Positions 29,338 through 37,727 are shown, counted from the stretch's first letter. The stretch is DNA of 64,000 nt from Microbacterium sp. C5A9 (GCF_022627955.1 NZ_JABXGD010000002.1:372001-436000); one strand, 5' to 3'. The notes: generated from the letters alone by a model not told the origin. A program made the numbers and translations.

Positions 29338-30525
29338 ATGGTGACCGCGATCGAGCCGAACACCGTCCCCTTTGCATCCCCCGCCGCCGCCTCGGGCGTG
29401 CCCTACGTGACGACGCCCACGGCGTACGACGGAATCCTCCTCGCAGGATTCGGCGGACCGGAAGGACAGGATGACGTCATCCCCTTCCTGCGCAACGTCA
29501 CGCGCGGCCGAGGTATCCCGGACGAGCGTCTCGAGGAGGTGGCGCACCACTACCGGCACTTCGGCGGAGTGAGCCCCATCAACGGCCAGAACCGCATCCT
29601 CAAGGAGGCTCTGGAGGGTGAGCTCGCCCGTCGCGGCATCGATCTCCCCGTCTACTGGGGCAACCGGAACTGGAGCCCCTACCTCGAAGAGGTGGTCACC
29701 GAGGCTGCGGCTGACGGGCGCACCACGCTGCTCGCTTTCGCGACGAGCGCGTACAGCTCGTTCTCGAGCTGCCGGCAGTACCGCGAGGACTTCGCCCGTG
29801 TGCTCGAGGAGACGAAGCTCGGCGACACCGTCACGATCGACAAGATCCGTCCCTTCTACGATCACCCCGGCTTCGTGGAGTCTTTCGAGACCGGTGTGCG
29901 CGAGGCGATCGAGCAGTTCCTCGGCCAGGGCATCGCGGCCGCAGACATCCAGATCCTCTTCTCGACGCACAGCATCCCCACGGCCGACGCCGAGCGCTCG
30001 GGTGCCCGGGACATCGATTGGGGCGAAGGCGGGGCGTACGCGGCGCAGCATCTCGCCGTGGCCGCGTGGGTCATGGACCGAGTGCGCGAGAGCATCCCGG
30101 CCGCCGTCGACGTGTCGTGGGAGCTGGTCTACCAGTCGCGGTCCGGCCCCGCCTCGCAGCCGTGGCTCGAGCCGGACGTGTGCGACGTGATCGGCGAGCT
30201 GCCCACACGCGGGCGGAAGGCCGTCGCCGTGGTGCCCGTCGGCTTCATGAGCGATCACATGGAGGTCCTCTGGGACCTCGACACCGAGGCGGCGGAGGCT
30301 GCGGAGGAAGCCGGCCTGGCGTTCACGCGCACGCCCACTCCCGGAGTCGCTCCGTCGTTCGTCGCGGGAATCGTCGATCTGATCGTCGAGCGTCTCGAAG
30401 GGCGTCCCAATGAGGAACGACCGCACGTGACGCCGCTGCCCGGCGCGTTCGACGTGTGTCGACCCGGATGCTGCGAGAACGTGCGCGCCGGTTTCAAGCC
30501 CGCCGCGGCGGGCGTCGCTCCGTGA
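29338..30525 (+). CDS. hemH: Ferrochelatase, coproporphyrin type (CpfC/HemH)
   Basis: Inserts Fe2+ into the porphyrin in haem synthesis; in monoderm actinobacteria the substrate is coproporphyrin III. 395 residues: GILLAGFGGPEG, PVYWGNRNWSPYLEEVV, LFSTHSIP with the catalytic His, and GFMSDHMEVLWDLD with the catalytic Glu. C145 plus C374, C378 and C379 (CRPGCCEN) are probable [2Fe-2S] ligands, as known for mycobacterial ferrochelatase. ATG 29338 is followed directly by GTG; either could initiate. Divergent from pepN. No other haem gene is in the window. Confidence 0.94.
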   Translation: MVTAIEPNTVPFASPAAASGVPYVTTPTAYDGILLAGFGGPEGQDDVIPFLRNVTRGRGIPDERLEEVAHHYRHFGGVSPINGQNRILKEALEGELARRGIDLPVYWGNRNWSPYLEEVVTEAAADGRTTLLAFATSAYSSFSSCRQYREDFARVLEETKLGDTVTIDKIRPFYDHPGFVESFETGVREAIEQFLGQGIAAADIQILFSTHSIPTADAERSGARDIDWGEGGAYAAQHLAVAAWVMDRVRESIPAAVDVSWELVYQSRSGPASQPWLEPDVCDVIGELPTRGRKAVAVVPVGFMSDHMEVLWDLDTEAAEAAEEAGLAFTRTPTPGVAPSFVAGIVDLIVERLEGRPNEERPHVTPLPGAFDVCRPGCCENVRAGFKPAAAGVAP

Positions 30526-30549
30526 TCACCCACTGAGTCGCCGCGCTTC

Positions 30550-30555
30550 TAGGAT
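30550..30555 (+). promoter_or_regulatory. -10 element TAGGAT of rpiB
   Basis: TAGGAT ends 7 nt before ATG 30563 and favours that codon over ATG 30554, which it overlaps. Confidence 0.45.
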
Positions 30556-30562
30556 GGATGCC

Positions 30563-31048
30563 ATGCGCATCCACATCGCCACCGATCACGCAGGTCTCGA
30601 CTTCTCCACGCAGCTCCAGGAGCATCTTCGGAGTGCGGGGCATGAGGTCATCGATCACGGCCCTGTGGAGCACGACGCACTCGACGACTACCCGGCGTTC
30701 TGCATCCGGGCGGCGCAAGCCGTCGTCGCAGACCAGAGGGAAGGCGTCGACGCGCTCGGGGTGGTCTTCGGCGGCTCAGGAAACGGCGAGCAGATCGCCG
30801 CGAACAAGGTCGAGGGAATCCGCGCCGCTCTGGTGTGGAACCTCTCGACGGCCGAACTGGCACGGGAGCACAACGACGCCAACGTGATCTCGATCGGCGC
30901 ACGGCAGCACACGTTCGACGAGGTGACCTCGTTCATCGACACCTTCGTCTCGACGCCGTTCTCGCACGAGGAGCGCCACGTCCGGCGGATCGGTCAGATC
31001 GCGGACTTCGAGCGCGACGGCTCCCTTCTCCCGGACCCTCGGGCCTGA
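30563..31048 (+). CDS. rpiB: Ribose-5-phosphate isomerase B
   Basis: Interconverts ribose-5-phosphate and ribulose-5-phosphate in the pentose phosphate pathway. About 161 residues of the LacA/RpiB fold: MRIHIATDHAG at the start, EVIDHGPVEHDALDDYPAF, the phosphate-binding GGSGNGEQIAANK loop, and NLSTAELAREHNDANVISIGAR. ATG 30563 is preferred (leaderless spacing, and homologues begin MRI). The glycosylase gene starts one base after its stop. Confidence 0.94.
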   Translation: MRIHIATDHAGLDFSTQLQEHLRSAGHEVIDHGPVEHDALDDYPAFCIRAAQAVVADQREGVDALGVVFGGSGNGEQIAANKVEGIRAALVWNLSTAELAREHNDANVISIGARQHTFDEVTSFIDTFVSTPFSHEERHVRRIGQIADFERDGSLLPDPRA

Positions 31049-31049
31049 C

Positions 31050-32048
31050 ATGCCCGAGGGGCATTCGGTCCACCGCATCGCGCGCCAGTTCGAGCGGAAC
31101 TTCATCGGCAAGACGATGAGCGCGTCCAGCCCGCAGGGGCGATTCGCCGAGGGGGCGGCTCTCCTCGACGGCCGGGAGGCGCTCAGCGTCCAGGCGGTCG
31201 GCAAGCAGATGTTCCTCGAGGCGGAGGGCGATCTCTGGCTGCGCGTGCATCTGGGACTCTACGGGGCGTGGGACTTCGCGGGAGAGATCCTGGTGGACCC
31301 CACGATCGCCTCCGCGAACGGCCGCATGGGGCAGACGAACCAGCGCGGCACCGTGGTGGACGAGGAGATCCTCGACGACGCGGGGGAGAACTCCCTCTCC
31401 TCGATCGGCGCACCGCGACGGGCCCGGGTGCATGTGCGCATGTCCGAGCAGACGAAGGGCCTCGCCGACGAGGGACTGGAGTGGCCGCCACCGGTCGTCG
31501 GTCAGGTGCGCCTGCGCCTGATGACCGACATCACCGCGGCCGACCTGCGAGGGCCGACCGCGTGTGTGCTGCAGACTCCGGAGGAGATGCTCGCCAGCGT
31601 CGCGAAGCTCGGACCCGACCCGCTCGTGGGCGATCCGGAGCAGAACGAGGAGCGCTTCGTGCGAGCCGTGCGCAAGAAGCAGACCGTGATCGCTCTGCTG
31701 CTGATGGACCAGGCGGTGGTCAGCGGCATCGGCAACGTGTACCGGGCTGAGATGCTGTTCCGGCAGCGACTCAATCCGCACACGCCGGGTCGCGACGTGC
31801 CGGAGGACGTCGTCCGCGCGCTCTGGCACGACTGGGTGCGCCTGCTCGCGATCGGCGTCGAGACCGGTCAGATGATGACCATGGACGACCTGTCGCCTGA
31901 GCGGTATCGCGCGGCGATGGCGAGTCGCGACGATCGGCACTGGGTGTATCACCGAGCGGGCCTTCCGTGCCGGGTGTGCGGCACGGAGATCGCGCTCGAG
32001 GAGATCGGTGCGCGGAAGCTCTACTGGTGCCCCCGGTGCCAGGCCTGA
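31050..32048 (+). CDS. nei: Fpg/Nei family DNA glycosylase
   Basis: Base-excision repair glycosylase/AP lyase. 332 residues: catalytic Pro2-Glu3 (MPEGHSVHRIA, valid only after Met removal), the N-terminal beta sandwich, an H2TH helix (QAVVSGIGNVYRAEMLFRQRLNP) and a C-terminal zinc finger CRVC...CPRC. MPEGHS fits the actinobacterial Nei2-like group rather than Fpg (MPELPE). The ATG is 1-2 bases from the rpiB stop, so the two are coupled. Confidence 0.93.
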   Translation: MPEGHSVHRIARQFERNFIGKTMSASSPQGRFAEGAALLDGREALSVQAVGKQMFLEAEGDLWLRVHLGLYGAWDFAGEILVDPTIASANGRMGQTNQRGTVVDEEILDDAGENSLSSIGAPRRARVHVRMSEQTKGLADEGLEWPPPVVGQVRLRLMTDITAADLRGPTACVLQTPEEMLASVAKLGPDPLVGDPEQNEERFVRAVRKKQTVIALLLMDQAVVSGIGNVYRAEMLFRQRLNPHTPGRDVPEDVVRALWHDWVRLLAIGVETGQMMTMDDLSPERYRAAMASRDDRHWVYHRAGLPCRVCGTEIALEEIGARKLYWCPRCQA

Positions 32049-32059
32049 CTCTTCGGTCA

Positions 32060-32065
32060 TAGGCT
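32060..32065 (+). promoter_or_regulatory. -10 element TAGGCT of paiB
   Basis: TAGGCT ends 6 nt before the ATG at 32072. Confidence 0.55.
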
Positions 32066-32071
32066 GAGAGG

Positions 32072-32713
32072 ATGCGTCAGAACCCCAGTTTCTCGCTCGC
32101 GGACGTCGAGGAGATACGCCGCGTCATCCACGGCAACCCGTGGGCGACGATCGTCAGCGACGGGCCCGATGGACTCGTCTCGTCGCACTATGTCGTCCTG
32201 CTCGACGACGACCGCGACGACCTGACGATCGTCGGCCACGTCGGCCGCCCCGATGACCTCATCCACGGGATCGGCGAGCGGGAGATGCTCGTCATCTTCC
32301 AGGGGCCGCACGGCTACATCTCGCCGAGCTGGTACGGCGACGTGCAGGCCGTCCCGACCTGGAACTACACCGCCGTGCACCTGGCGGGCACCCCCGAGAT
32401 CCTCAGCGACGAGGAGAACCTCGCGGTGCTCGACAGGCTCGTCGATCGTTTCGAGGGGCGGATGCCCGAGCCGCGCCGAATGTGGGAGCGCCCGAACGAT
32501 CCGGCGTTCGTCACTCGGCTCGCCGCGGGGACCGTCGGGTTCCGACTCAGCCCGACACGTGTGGTCGCCAAGCGGAAGCTCAGCCAGAACAAGCCGACAG
32601 AGACCGTCGAGACGGTGATCGCGGAGCTCGAGGGCGAGGGGCCGTACGCGCAGCCCGAGCTCGCTGCGGAGATGCGGCGAGCTCAGGACGCGCGTACGGG
32701 AGGAACCAAGTGA
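32072..32713 (+). CDS. FMN-binding negative transcriptional regulator, PaiB family
   Basis: 213-residue protein with the PaiB split-barrel fold (NPWATIVSDGPDGLVSSHYV, GHVGRPDDLI, FQGPHGYISPSWY, VPTWNYTAVHLAG, KLSQNKP). PaiB in Bacillus represses sporulation and protease genes, but most homologues are flavin-binding proteins of unknown target. Leaderless promoter upstream. Its TGA overlaps the GTG of the amidohydrolase by 4 bases, so the two form an operon. Confidence 0.88.
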   Translation: MRQNPSFSLADVEEIRRVIHGNPWATIVSDGPDGLVSSHYVVLLDDDRDDLTIVGHVGRPDDLIHGIGEREMLVIFQGPHGYISPSWYGDVQAVPTWNYTAVHLAGTPEILSDEENLAVLDRLVDRFEGRMPEPRRMWERPNDPAFVTRLAAGTVGFRLSPTRVVAKRKLSQNKPTETVETVIAELEGEGPYAQPELAAEMRRAQDARTGGTK

Positions 32714-34206
32714 GCGCCGTCGGTACCCGGATCGGGACCATCCGGGCCGTGCGGATCGTCGGGCCGGGGCAGGAGTTCCTGATCGATGACGAGCCGGTGG
32801 ACATCTTCATCGACGACGGCCGCATCAGCGACATCGCCCCCGCGGGCGCGCTCCGGCCTCGGGGCGAGGTGCTCGACGGCAACGGCGCCTGGGTGACACC
32901 AGGTCTCTGGGACAATCACGTCCATACGGTGCAGTGGGCTCTCGCCACCGAGCGAGTCGCGCTCGGTGGGGCAACCTCGGCAGCGGAGGCCGCGGCGATC
33001 ATGTCGGCTGCGGCGCCGCTGCCCGACGGACGGAAGGTGGGCAGCGGGTTCCGCGACGCGATGTGGCCCGACGCTCCGAGTCTCGCCCTCCTCGACGGCG
33101 CGACCGGACCTATTCCCACCTATCTGATCAACGCGGACGTGCACAGCACCTGGCTCAACTCCGCCGCGCTCCGACTCGAGGGGTTCGCGAGTCCGGACGG
33201 CATGCTCCGCGAGCAGGACGCGTTCGAGATCTCGCGTCGCCTCAATGCCGTCGATCCGGAGCGCGGCGATGCCGCCGTGGTCGCAGCGGGGGATCGTGCG
33301 GCGTCACGCGGCGTCACCGGGCTGGTCGACTTCGACATGGCCTGGAATGCCGACGCGTGGCCACGTCGCGTGGCGGCGGGATTCGCGGCACATCGTGTCG
33401 AGTTCGCGATCTATCCCTTCGACCTGACGCGCGCGATCTCCGCAGGGCTTCGAACCGGTGAATTCCACGAGGCGGCCGAGGTCCCCGCTGCCGGGCGAGG
33501 CCTGATCCGCGTCGGTCCCCTGAAGATCATCAGCGATGGATCCCTGGGTACGCGAACCGCTGCCTGTTCGCATGCGTATCCCGGCGACCCGGAGAACTTC
33601 GGCGTGCTCACTGTTCCGCCGGCGGAACTCACCGAGCTGCTCACGGTCGCGACCGGGGCCGGCCTCGGGGTCGCCGTCCATGCGATCGGCGATCGAGCCG
33701 TCACCGGCGCGCTGGATGCGTTCACGGTCTCCGGTGCGGTCGGGACGATCGAACACGCCCAGCTCGTGCGGCACGCCGATCTCGCGCGATTCGGTCGCCT
33801 CGGCGTCATCGCGAGCGTCCAGCCGCAGCATGCGCTCGACGACAGAGATCTCGTCGGCAGGCACTGGGCGGGTCAGACGTCGATCGGATATCCGCTGGGT
33901 GCGCTGCGCGATGCGGGAGTCGAACTGCGGTTCGGCTCGGATGCTCCCGTCGCGCCGCTCGACCCGTGGCAGGCGATCGCGGCGGCGGTGACTCGCACCG
34001 ATGACGACCGCGATCCCTGGCATCCCGAAGAGCGACTGACCCGGGAACAAGCTCTCCAGGCCAGTGTGCGCACCGCTCTGCGCCCGGGCGAGCCCGCTGA
34101 CATCGCGCTCTGCGGGTTCGATCCGCTTTCGGCGTCGGGGGCGGACCTGCGAGCGATGCCGGTGCTGGCGACGATGGTCGCCGGGCGCCTCACCCACGGC
34201 GTCTGA
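32710..34206 (+). CDS. YtcJ-like amidohydrolase (amidohydrolase_3)
   Basis: Metal-dependent hydrolase of about 498 residues. The metal-binding DNHVH motif follows the N-terminal small beta domain. A hinge segment (LKIISDGSLGTRTAA), VAVHAIGDRAV and GTIEHAQLVRHADL carry further metal-binding histidines, and the closing aspartate is in LRFGSDAPVAPLDPW. Substrate unknown; YtcJ-family members act on C-N bonds of exocyclic amides. GTG overlaps the paiB stop. A strong bidirectional hairpin follows. Confidence 0.88.
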   Translation: MSAVGTRIGTIRAVRIVGPGQEFLIDDEPVDIFIDDGRISDIAPAGALRPRGEVLDGNGAWVTPGLWDNHVHTVQWALATERVALGGATSAAEAAAIMSAAAPLPDGRKVGSGFRDAMWPDAPSLALLDGATGPIPTYLINADVHSTWLNSAALRLEGFASPDGMLREQDAFEISRRLNAVDPERGDAAVVAAGDRAASRGVTGLVDFDMAWNADAWPRRVAAGFAAHRVEFAIYPFDLTRAISAGLRTGEFHEAAEVPAAGRGLIRVGPLKIISDGSLGTRTAACSHAYPGDPENFGVLTVPPAELTELLTVATGAGLGVAVHAIGDRAVTGALDAFTVSGAVGTIEHAQLVRHADLARFGRLGVIASVQPQHALDDRDLVGRHWAGQTSIGYPLGALRDAGVELRFGSDAPVAPLDPWQAIAAAVTRTDDDRDPWHPEERLTREQALQASVRTALRPGEPADIALCGFDPLSASGADLRAMPVLATMVAGRLTHGV

Positions 34207-34216
34207 CGATCGGCAG

Positions 34217-34260
34217 GCACGAGAAAGGGCACCGGGATCAACCGGTGCCCTTTCTCGTGC
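34217..34260. terminator. Bidirectional terminator between the amidohydrolase and dps
   Basis: 19-bp perfect stem (34217-34235 with 34242-34260), 6-nt loop, with AAA/TTT inside the arms, located between two convergent genes. Confidence 0.85.
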
Positions 34261-34270
34261 GTCGTGCTGT

Positions 34271-34756
34271 CTAGGCAGCGATGTGCGAGACGAGGAACCA
34301 GCGGTCCTTCTCGAGCCCGCGCATGATCTCGATGGCGACGTCCTGGCTGGTCAGGTCGACCTCATCGAGGCCGTCGATGGCGGACTTGGTGTCGACGAGG
34401 ATCGCGTCGATATCGGCGATGACGGCTCGCACGAGCTCGTCGGACTGGGTGAAGCCGGCAGGAACAGCAGTGGCTGCGCCCTTGGCGGCGACGGCGCTGA
34501 TGCGCGCGTCGATCGGGAGTCCGAGAGCGACGATGCGCTCTGCGGCGGTGTCGGCGAAGTCACCCGCATGGGCGACGATCGTGTCGAGCAGCTCGTGCAC
34601 GCCGACGAAGTTGGCTCCGCGGACGTGCCAGTGAGCCTGCTTGCCGTTGACGGTCAGCGCCTGCAGGCCGAGGACGACGGGGGAGAGGAACTGGGCTGCA
34701 GCGGCTGCCACGGTCGGGTCGCTCGCGGTGGTGGAAACGGTGTGTGCCTTGCTCAT
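34271..34756 (-). CDS. dps: Dps family ferritin-like DNA-protecting protein
   Basis: 161-residue mini-ferritin that oxidises and stores iron and may coat DNA under stress. The intersubunit ferroxidase residues are in QAHWHVRGANFVGVHELLD and the downstream HAGDFADTAAERI helix. The C-terminal helix ends EKDRWFLVSHIAA. A strong GGAGGAG ribosome site precedes the ATG, and a clear promoter is upstream. Monocistronic, closed by the shared terminator. The N-terminus has little positive charge, so direct DNA binding is uncertain. Confidence 0.94.
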   Translation of the reverse strand: MSKAHTVSTTASDPTVAAAAAQFLSPVVLGLQALTVNGKQAHWHVRGANFVGVHELLDTIVAHAGDFADTAAERIVALGLPIDARISAVAAKGAATAVPAGFTQSDELVRAVIADIDAILVDTKSAIDGLDEVDLTSQDVAIEIMRGLEKDRWFLVSHIAA

Positions 34757-34798
34757 CTTGGCTCCTCCAAGTGGTGTGCTTCGTGCCTGATGATGACA

Positions 34799-34826
34799 AC
34801 GCTACTCAGCCTGGAACATTCCGCAA
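34799..34826 (-). promoter_or_regulatory. Promoter of dps
   Basis: On the minus strand, TTGCGG (-35, 34826-34821) and TAGCGT (-10, 34804-34799) lie 16 bp apart, giving a leader of about 36 nt with the GGAGGAG site. Confidence 0.55.
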
Positions 34827-34884
34827 GCAAGCGAAGGCTCGGCTTAGTGCCCCGGAATCACGCGGAAAAACGGGGGTGTGAGGG

Positions 34885-34890
34885 TAGTCT
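34885..34890 (+). promoter_or_regulatory. -10 element TAGTCT of the gamma carbonic anhydrase
   Basis: TAGTCT ends 6 nt before the ATG at 34897. Confidence 0.5.
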
Positions 34891-34896
34891 CACCTC

Positions 34897-35433
34897 ATGA
34901 GTATCGCGCCAGGGGCATCCGTTCTCGCACTTCCCACCGCATCGCCGTCGATCCACGAGGAGGCGTTCGTCGCGGATGGTGCGCGGATCGTCGGGAACGT
35001 GACCCTCGCCGCCGGCGCGAGCGTCTGGTACAACGCGGTGCTCCGGGGGGACTCCGAGGGGATCCGCATCGGAGCCGCGAGCAATGTGCAGGACAACGCC
35101 TCGATCCACGTGGACGTCGACCATCCCGCGATCGTCGGCGAGAGGGTGTCCATCGGCCACAACGCCGTCGTCCACGGGTGCACGATCGGCGACGGATCGC
35201 TCATCGGCATGGGCGCCGTCGTGCTCAGCGGTGCCGTGATCGGCGCCGGCTGTCTGGTCGCGGGCGGTGCTGTCGTGCTCGGCGGCACCGTCGTTCCCGA
35301 CGGCTCCCTCGTCGCCGGCGTCCCAGCGAAAGTGCGTCGTGCGCTGAGCGACGAGGAGCGCGCCGGACTGATCCGCAATGCGGACATCTACCTCGGACAC
35401 CTGCAGACGCATGCCGAGGCGACACCGATCTGA
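34897..35433 (+). CDS. Gamma-class carbonic anhydrase family protein
   Basis: 178-residue left-handed beta-helix trimer protein. Hexapeptide repeats run through the middle (IVGNVTLAAGASVWYNAVL, IGAASNVQDNASI, VSIGHNAVVHGCTI). The three zinc-ligand histidines of the Cam family are present in SIHVDV and IGHNAVVHG. It may be a zinc or iron carbonic anhydrase; many YrdA-type relatives show little activity. Single gene with leaderless promoter, followed by a CAU tRNA. Confidence 0.9.
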   Translation: MSIAPGASVLALPTASPSIHEEAFVADGARIVGNVTLAAGASVWYNAVLRGDSEGIRIGAASNVQDNASIHVDVDHPAIVGERVSIGHNAVVHGCTIGDGSLIGMGAVVLSGAVIGAGCLVAGGAVVLGGTVVPDGSLVAGVPAKVRRALSDEERAGLIRNADIYLGHLQTHAEATPI

Positions 35434-35451
35434 CGCCCGACGCGCTGCCGC

Positions 35452-35457
35452 TAGGCT
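35452..35457 (+). promoter_or_regulatory. -10 element TAGGCT of the CAU tRNA
   Basis: TAGGCT ends 8 nt before the tRNA 5' end. Confidence 0.45.
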
Positions 35458-35465
35458 GGAGTGAC

Positions 35466-35539
35466 GGGGCGGTGGCCAAGCTGGTTAAGGCAGTGGGCTC
35501 ATAACCCAACGATCGCGGGTTCAAGTCCCGCCCGCCCTA
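35466..35539 (+). tRNA. tRNA with CAT anticodon (elongator Met, or Ile2 if lysidine-modified)
   Basis: Cloverleaf with acceptor GGGGCGG/CCGCCCT (G1-U72 wobble), anticodon loop CTCATAA and T arm GCGGG-TTCAAGT-CCCGC. The anticodon stem carries GGG/CCC, as in initiators, but 27-43 is a G-A mismatch. C11-G24 in the D stem is the elongator orientation, so it is not initiator tRNA. Met versus Ile2 cannot be decided by eye. No CCA is encoded. Confidence 0.85.
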
Positions 35540-35568
35540 CCGTCATTTCGTCGTCCCGCGCGTCCCGC

Positions 35569-35898
35569 TCAGGAGAGAACGGTTTCGGCCGGTTCGGCGG
35601 TTTCCAGGTGCTCGGCCACGAGGGTGATCCCGCCGCTCGAGTTGGCGGAATGCGCGAGTTCCTCGATCCAGCGTCGGCTCAACTCCGGCGCCTCGGGCTC
35701 GTCGAAGACGAATCGCAGCGGGATCGAGGGGTGCAGCCACACCGTGGAACGGCCCTGCTGGTCGCCGTCCTGATGCTGCCAGGAGAGCGTGAAGCTCTCG
35801 TTCCGGCGCAGTTTGGTCGCGACGACCACCTTGAGGTGTGCGAGCGCACGATCCTCGATCGAGATCGGAGCGGAGGCACCGTAGTACAGAGAACCCAT
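35569..35898 (-). CDS. Small Microbacteriaceae protein (probably DUF7882)
   Basis: 109 residues. The pattern MGSLYYGASAPISIEDRALAHLKVVVATKLRRNESFTLSW is a recurrent small-protein family in Microbacteriaceae. It is sometimes misannotated as an ATP-dependent DNA ligase and I believe is now listed as DUF7882. There is no ligase lysine motif and no catalytic residues. The rest (STVWLHPSIPLRFVFDEPE ... RRWIEELAHSANSSGG) suggests a small nucleic-acid or ligand-binding fold; function unknown. It lies 29 bases beyond the tRNA, antisense to it. Confidence 0.75.
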   Translation of the reverse strand: MGSLYYGASAPISIEDRALAHLKVVVATKLRRNESFTLSWQHQDGDQQGRSTVWLHPSIPLRFVFDEPEAPELSRRWIEELAHSANSSGGITLVAEHLETAEPAETVLS

Positions 35899-35983
35899 GG
35901 TCGGAATCTACGGCGTCAGGATGAGGTCGTCGTGACGCTGACGGGCGACGCGCGTCCGATGCGAACATCCTCTTCGTGTGGTG

Positions 35984-36913
35984 TCATCGGCGATGCCTGC
36001 CGGCGGTCGCAGACGGCAGCACGCCGAACGCGTCGCGATACGCCGCGGCGAAGCGCGAGGGGTGGGAGAAACCCCAGCGCCGCGCGACAGCCGCGACCGA
36101 GGTCGGCACTCCGGAACGCAGCTCGCGATGAGCGCCGTCGAGGCGTGCCTGGCGAAGGCACTCGGCAGGCGTGGCGTCGAGTGCGCGCCGAAACGCGTAC
36201 TGGAGGCCCCTGGTCGAGATGTGCACGGATGCGGCGATGTCGTCGACCGTGATGGGGAGGTGGGCGTTCTCGGCGATGTATGCGAGCGCGCGTCGCACGG
36301 TCGCGGGCGCAGGAGCCGTCTGCACCGGCCGGTGCCGACTCTGCGACATCGTCGTCGCGAAGGTCGACAGCGTCGTGGCACCCGCGTGCCGGGCGTACTC
36401 GGCCCGAAGAAGCGCGTCGTCGTCGCCCAGGGCCGAGACGTTCAGCTCGAGATAGGAGAACATCCGATTCCATCGCGCGGCCGCCTCCGCCGAGTGAGAC
36501 GACAGGTCGGCGACATGGAGCGACAGGGTGTCGTCGCCACTGATCTGCTGGGCGAGCCGCTGCAGATCGTCGCGCTCGAAGACCAACGCCGTGACCCGCG
36601 CGCCCTGCTGCCAGCGGGCGTGGACACTTGGGCCGTCTGAGATCCACGGCCTCGTCGCGTCGAGATCCTCGCGATCGGACCAGACCTGTGCGTCCGCGCC
36701 GTCGACGCGGCAGGCGAGGAACTGGTCGTGCGGCTCTGCCGTCGAGAGCACCTCGGCAGCGAGGTCGTAACGCACGAGGTCGGCCCCGCCGAGGTCAGCC
36801 GAGTGCCAGTCGAAGAGGAAGCGGTGCGGATCCACATCATGCAGCACGGCCGAGGGCACGAACTGCTTCCAGGTGCTCTCGACACGGGTCACGTCTCGAG
36901 TACGGAACCTCAT
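35984..36913 (-). CDS. AraC family transcriptional regulator
   Basis: 309 residues: an N-terminal AraC-binding-like sensor domain and a C-terminal pair of helix-turn-helix motifs (ITVDDIAASVHISTRGLQYAFRRALDATPAECLRQ, then SVAAVARRWGFSHPSRFAAAYRDAFG). Regulates unknown genes in response to an unknown ligand. The ATG overlaps the stop of the upstream exonuclease gene in ATGA, so the regulator is cotranscribed with a nuclease and has no obvious neighbouring target operon. Confidence 0.9.
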   Translation of the reverse strand: MRFRTRDVTRVESTWKQFVPSAVLHDVDPHRFLFDWHSADLGGADLVRYDLAAEVLSTAEPHDQFLACRVDGADAQVWSDREDLDATRPWISDGPSVHARWQQGARVTALVFERDDLQRLAQQISGDDTLSLHVADLSSHSAEAAARWNRMFSYLELNVSALGDDDALLRAEYARHAGATTLSTFATTMSQSRHRPVQTAPAPATVRRALAYIAENAHLPITVDDIAASVHISTRGLQYAFRRALDATPAECLRQARLDGAHRELRSGVPTSVAAVARRWGFSHPSRFAAAYRDAFGVLPSATAGRHRR

Positions 36914-37647
36914 CTTCTCTGTCTCTCTTCTTCGTCACGAGGCGGGCGGACCGGCCACGTCCCGTCGAGTCTCTCTTCGGGATCCAACCGCCCGATCCTG
37001 ATGAAGTACTCGGTCAGGCTCGCCGCCTGGGAACGTGCCCACGCGACCTGGCGCGTGTGGAGGTCATCGATCGAATCCGGCAGGGTGAACTGCCGTGCGA
37101 GAGCCTGGGCGACTCGCCCCGCCGCGACCGCATCCGCGGAGGCATCGTGCGCGTCTTCCAGGCTCACCGCGTATCGGGCGGCCACTGCTTCGAGAGTCCT
37201 CTTGCCGGGCCGATAGCGATCGTACGCCTTGTCGATGACGAGAGGGTCGATGATCGGCTGAGGATTCTCGAGCCGTGCGACGCCGTGACGACGGGCCTCG
37301 TGGTCGAGGAGTGAGAAGTCGTAGGACGCGTTGTACGCCACGACGGGAACGCGTTGCGACAGCAGCGACCCGAGAGCGGAGACGATCTCCGTGACGGCGA
37401 TCGCGGCGGGGCGCCCGTCGCGACGCACCTGATCGTTCGTGATCCCGTGGATCGCCGTCGCGCCGGCGGGGATGTCGATTCCCGGGTCGACGAGCCACGT
37501 CTTCGAGGCGAGCTCGCGGCCGTCGCCGTCGAGCAGGCCCACATGCGCCGTGACGATGCGATCGTTCTCGACGTCCACCCCGGTCGTCTCGAGATCGAAG
37601 ACTCCCACGCGGCGGATCCACGAGGGGGTGTCGGGAGCCGCGGTCAT
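36910..37647 (-). CDS. DEDDh 3'-5' exonuclease (DnaQ/epsilon-like)
   Basis: 245-residue exonuclease domain protein with all three motifs: VFDLETTGVDVENDRI (Asp-Glu), AYNASYDFSLLDHEA (Asp) and HDASADAVAAGRV (His-Asp). HGITNDQV is also typical. It is a stand-alone DnaQ-like nuclease, not fused to polymerase. Role in repair, RNA processing or proofreading unknown. First gene of a two-gene unit with the AraC regulator and divergent from the alpha/beta hydrolase. Confidence 0.9.
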   Translation of the reverse strand: MTAAPDTPSWIRRVGVFDLETTGVDVENDRIVTAHVGLLDGDGRELASKTWLVDPGIDIPAGATAIHGITNDQVRRDGRPAAIAVTEIVSALGSLLSQRVPVVAYNASYDFSLLDHEARRHGVARLENPQPIIDPLVIDKAYDRYRPGKRTLEAVAARYAVSLEDAHDASADAVAAGRVAQALARQFTLPDSIDDLHTRQVAWARSQAASLTEYFIRIGRLDPEERLDGTWPVRPPRDEEERQRR

Positions 37648-37715
37648 GCATTCACGCTAGAGCCCGCCTCGGACATCGGCGGGAAGGCGCACGGTGATCG
37701 CCCGAGCGACGCTCG

Positions 37716-37721
37716 TAGACT
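37716..37721 (+). promoter_or_regulatory. -10 element TAGACT of the alpha/beta hydrolase
   Basis: TAGACT ends 6 nt before the ATG at 37728. Confidence 0.6.
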
Positions 37722-37727
37722 GAGAGG

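Noticed and set aside
25890..29474. A 1194-codon open frame antisense to pepN and the MscS gene
   Set aside because: It mirrors the codon structure of the real genes in a 70 percent GC genome, has low-complexity Val/Arg/Asp-rich translation and no recognisable motif, while pepN on the other strand has every catalytic motif.
32482..32709. N-terminal extension of the amidohydrolase frame
   Set aside because: The extension overlaps paiB entirely and is arginine-rich shadow sequence; the GTG at 32710 overlaps the paiB stop as expected for coupled genes.
35569..35898. Annotation of the small protein as an ATP-dependent DNA ligase
   Set aside because: Only 109 residues and no KxDG adenylation lysine or other ligase motif; that name is inherited misannotation.
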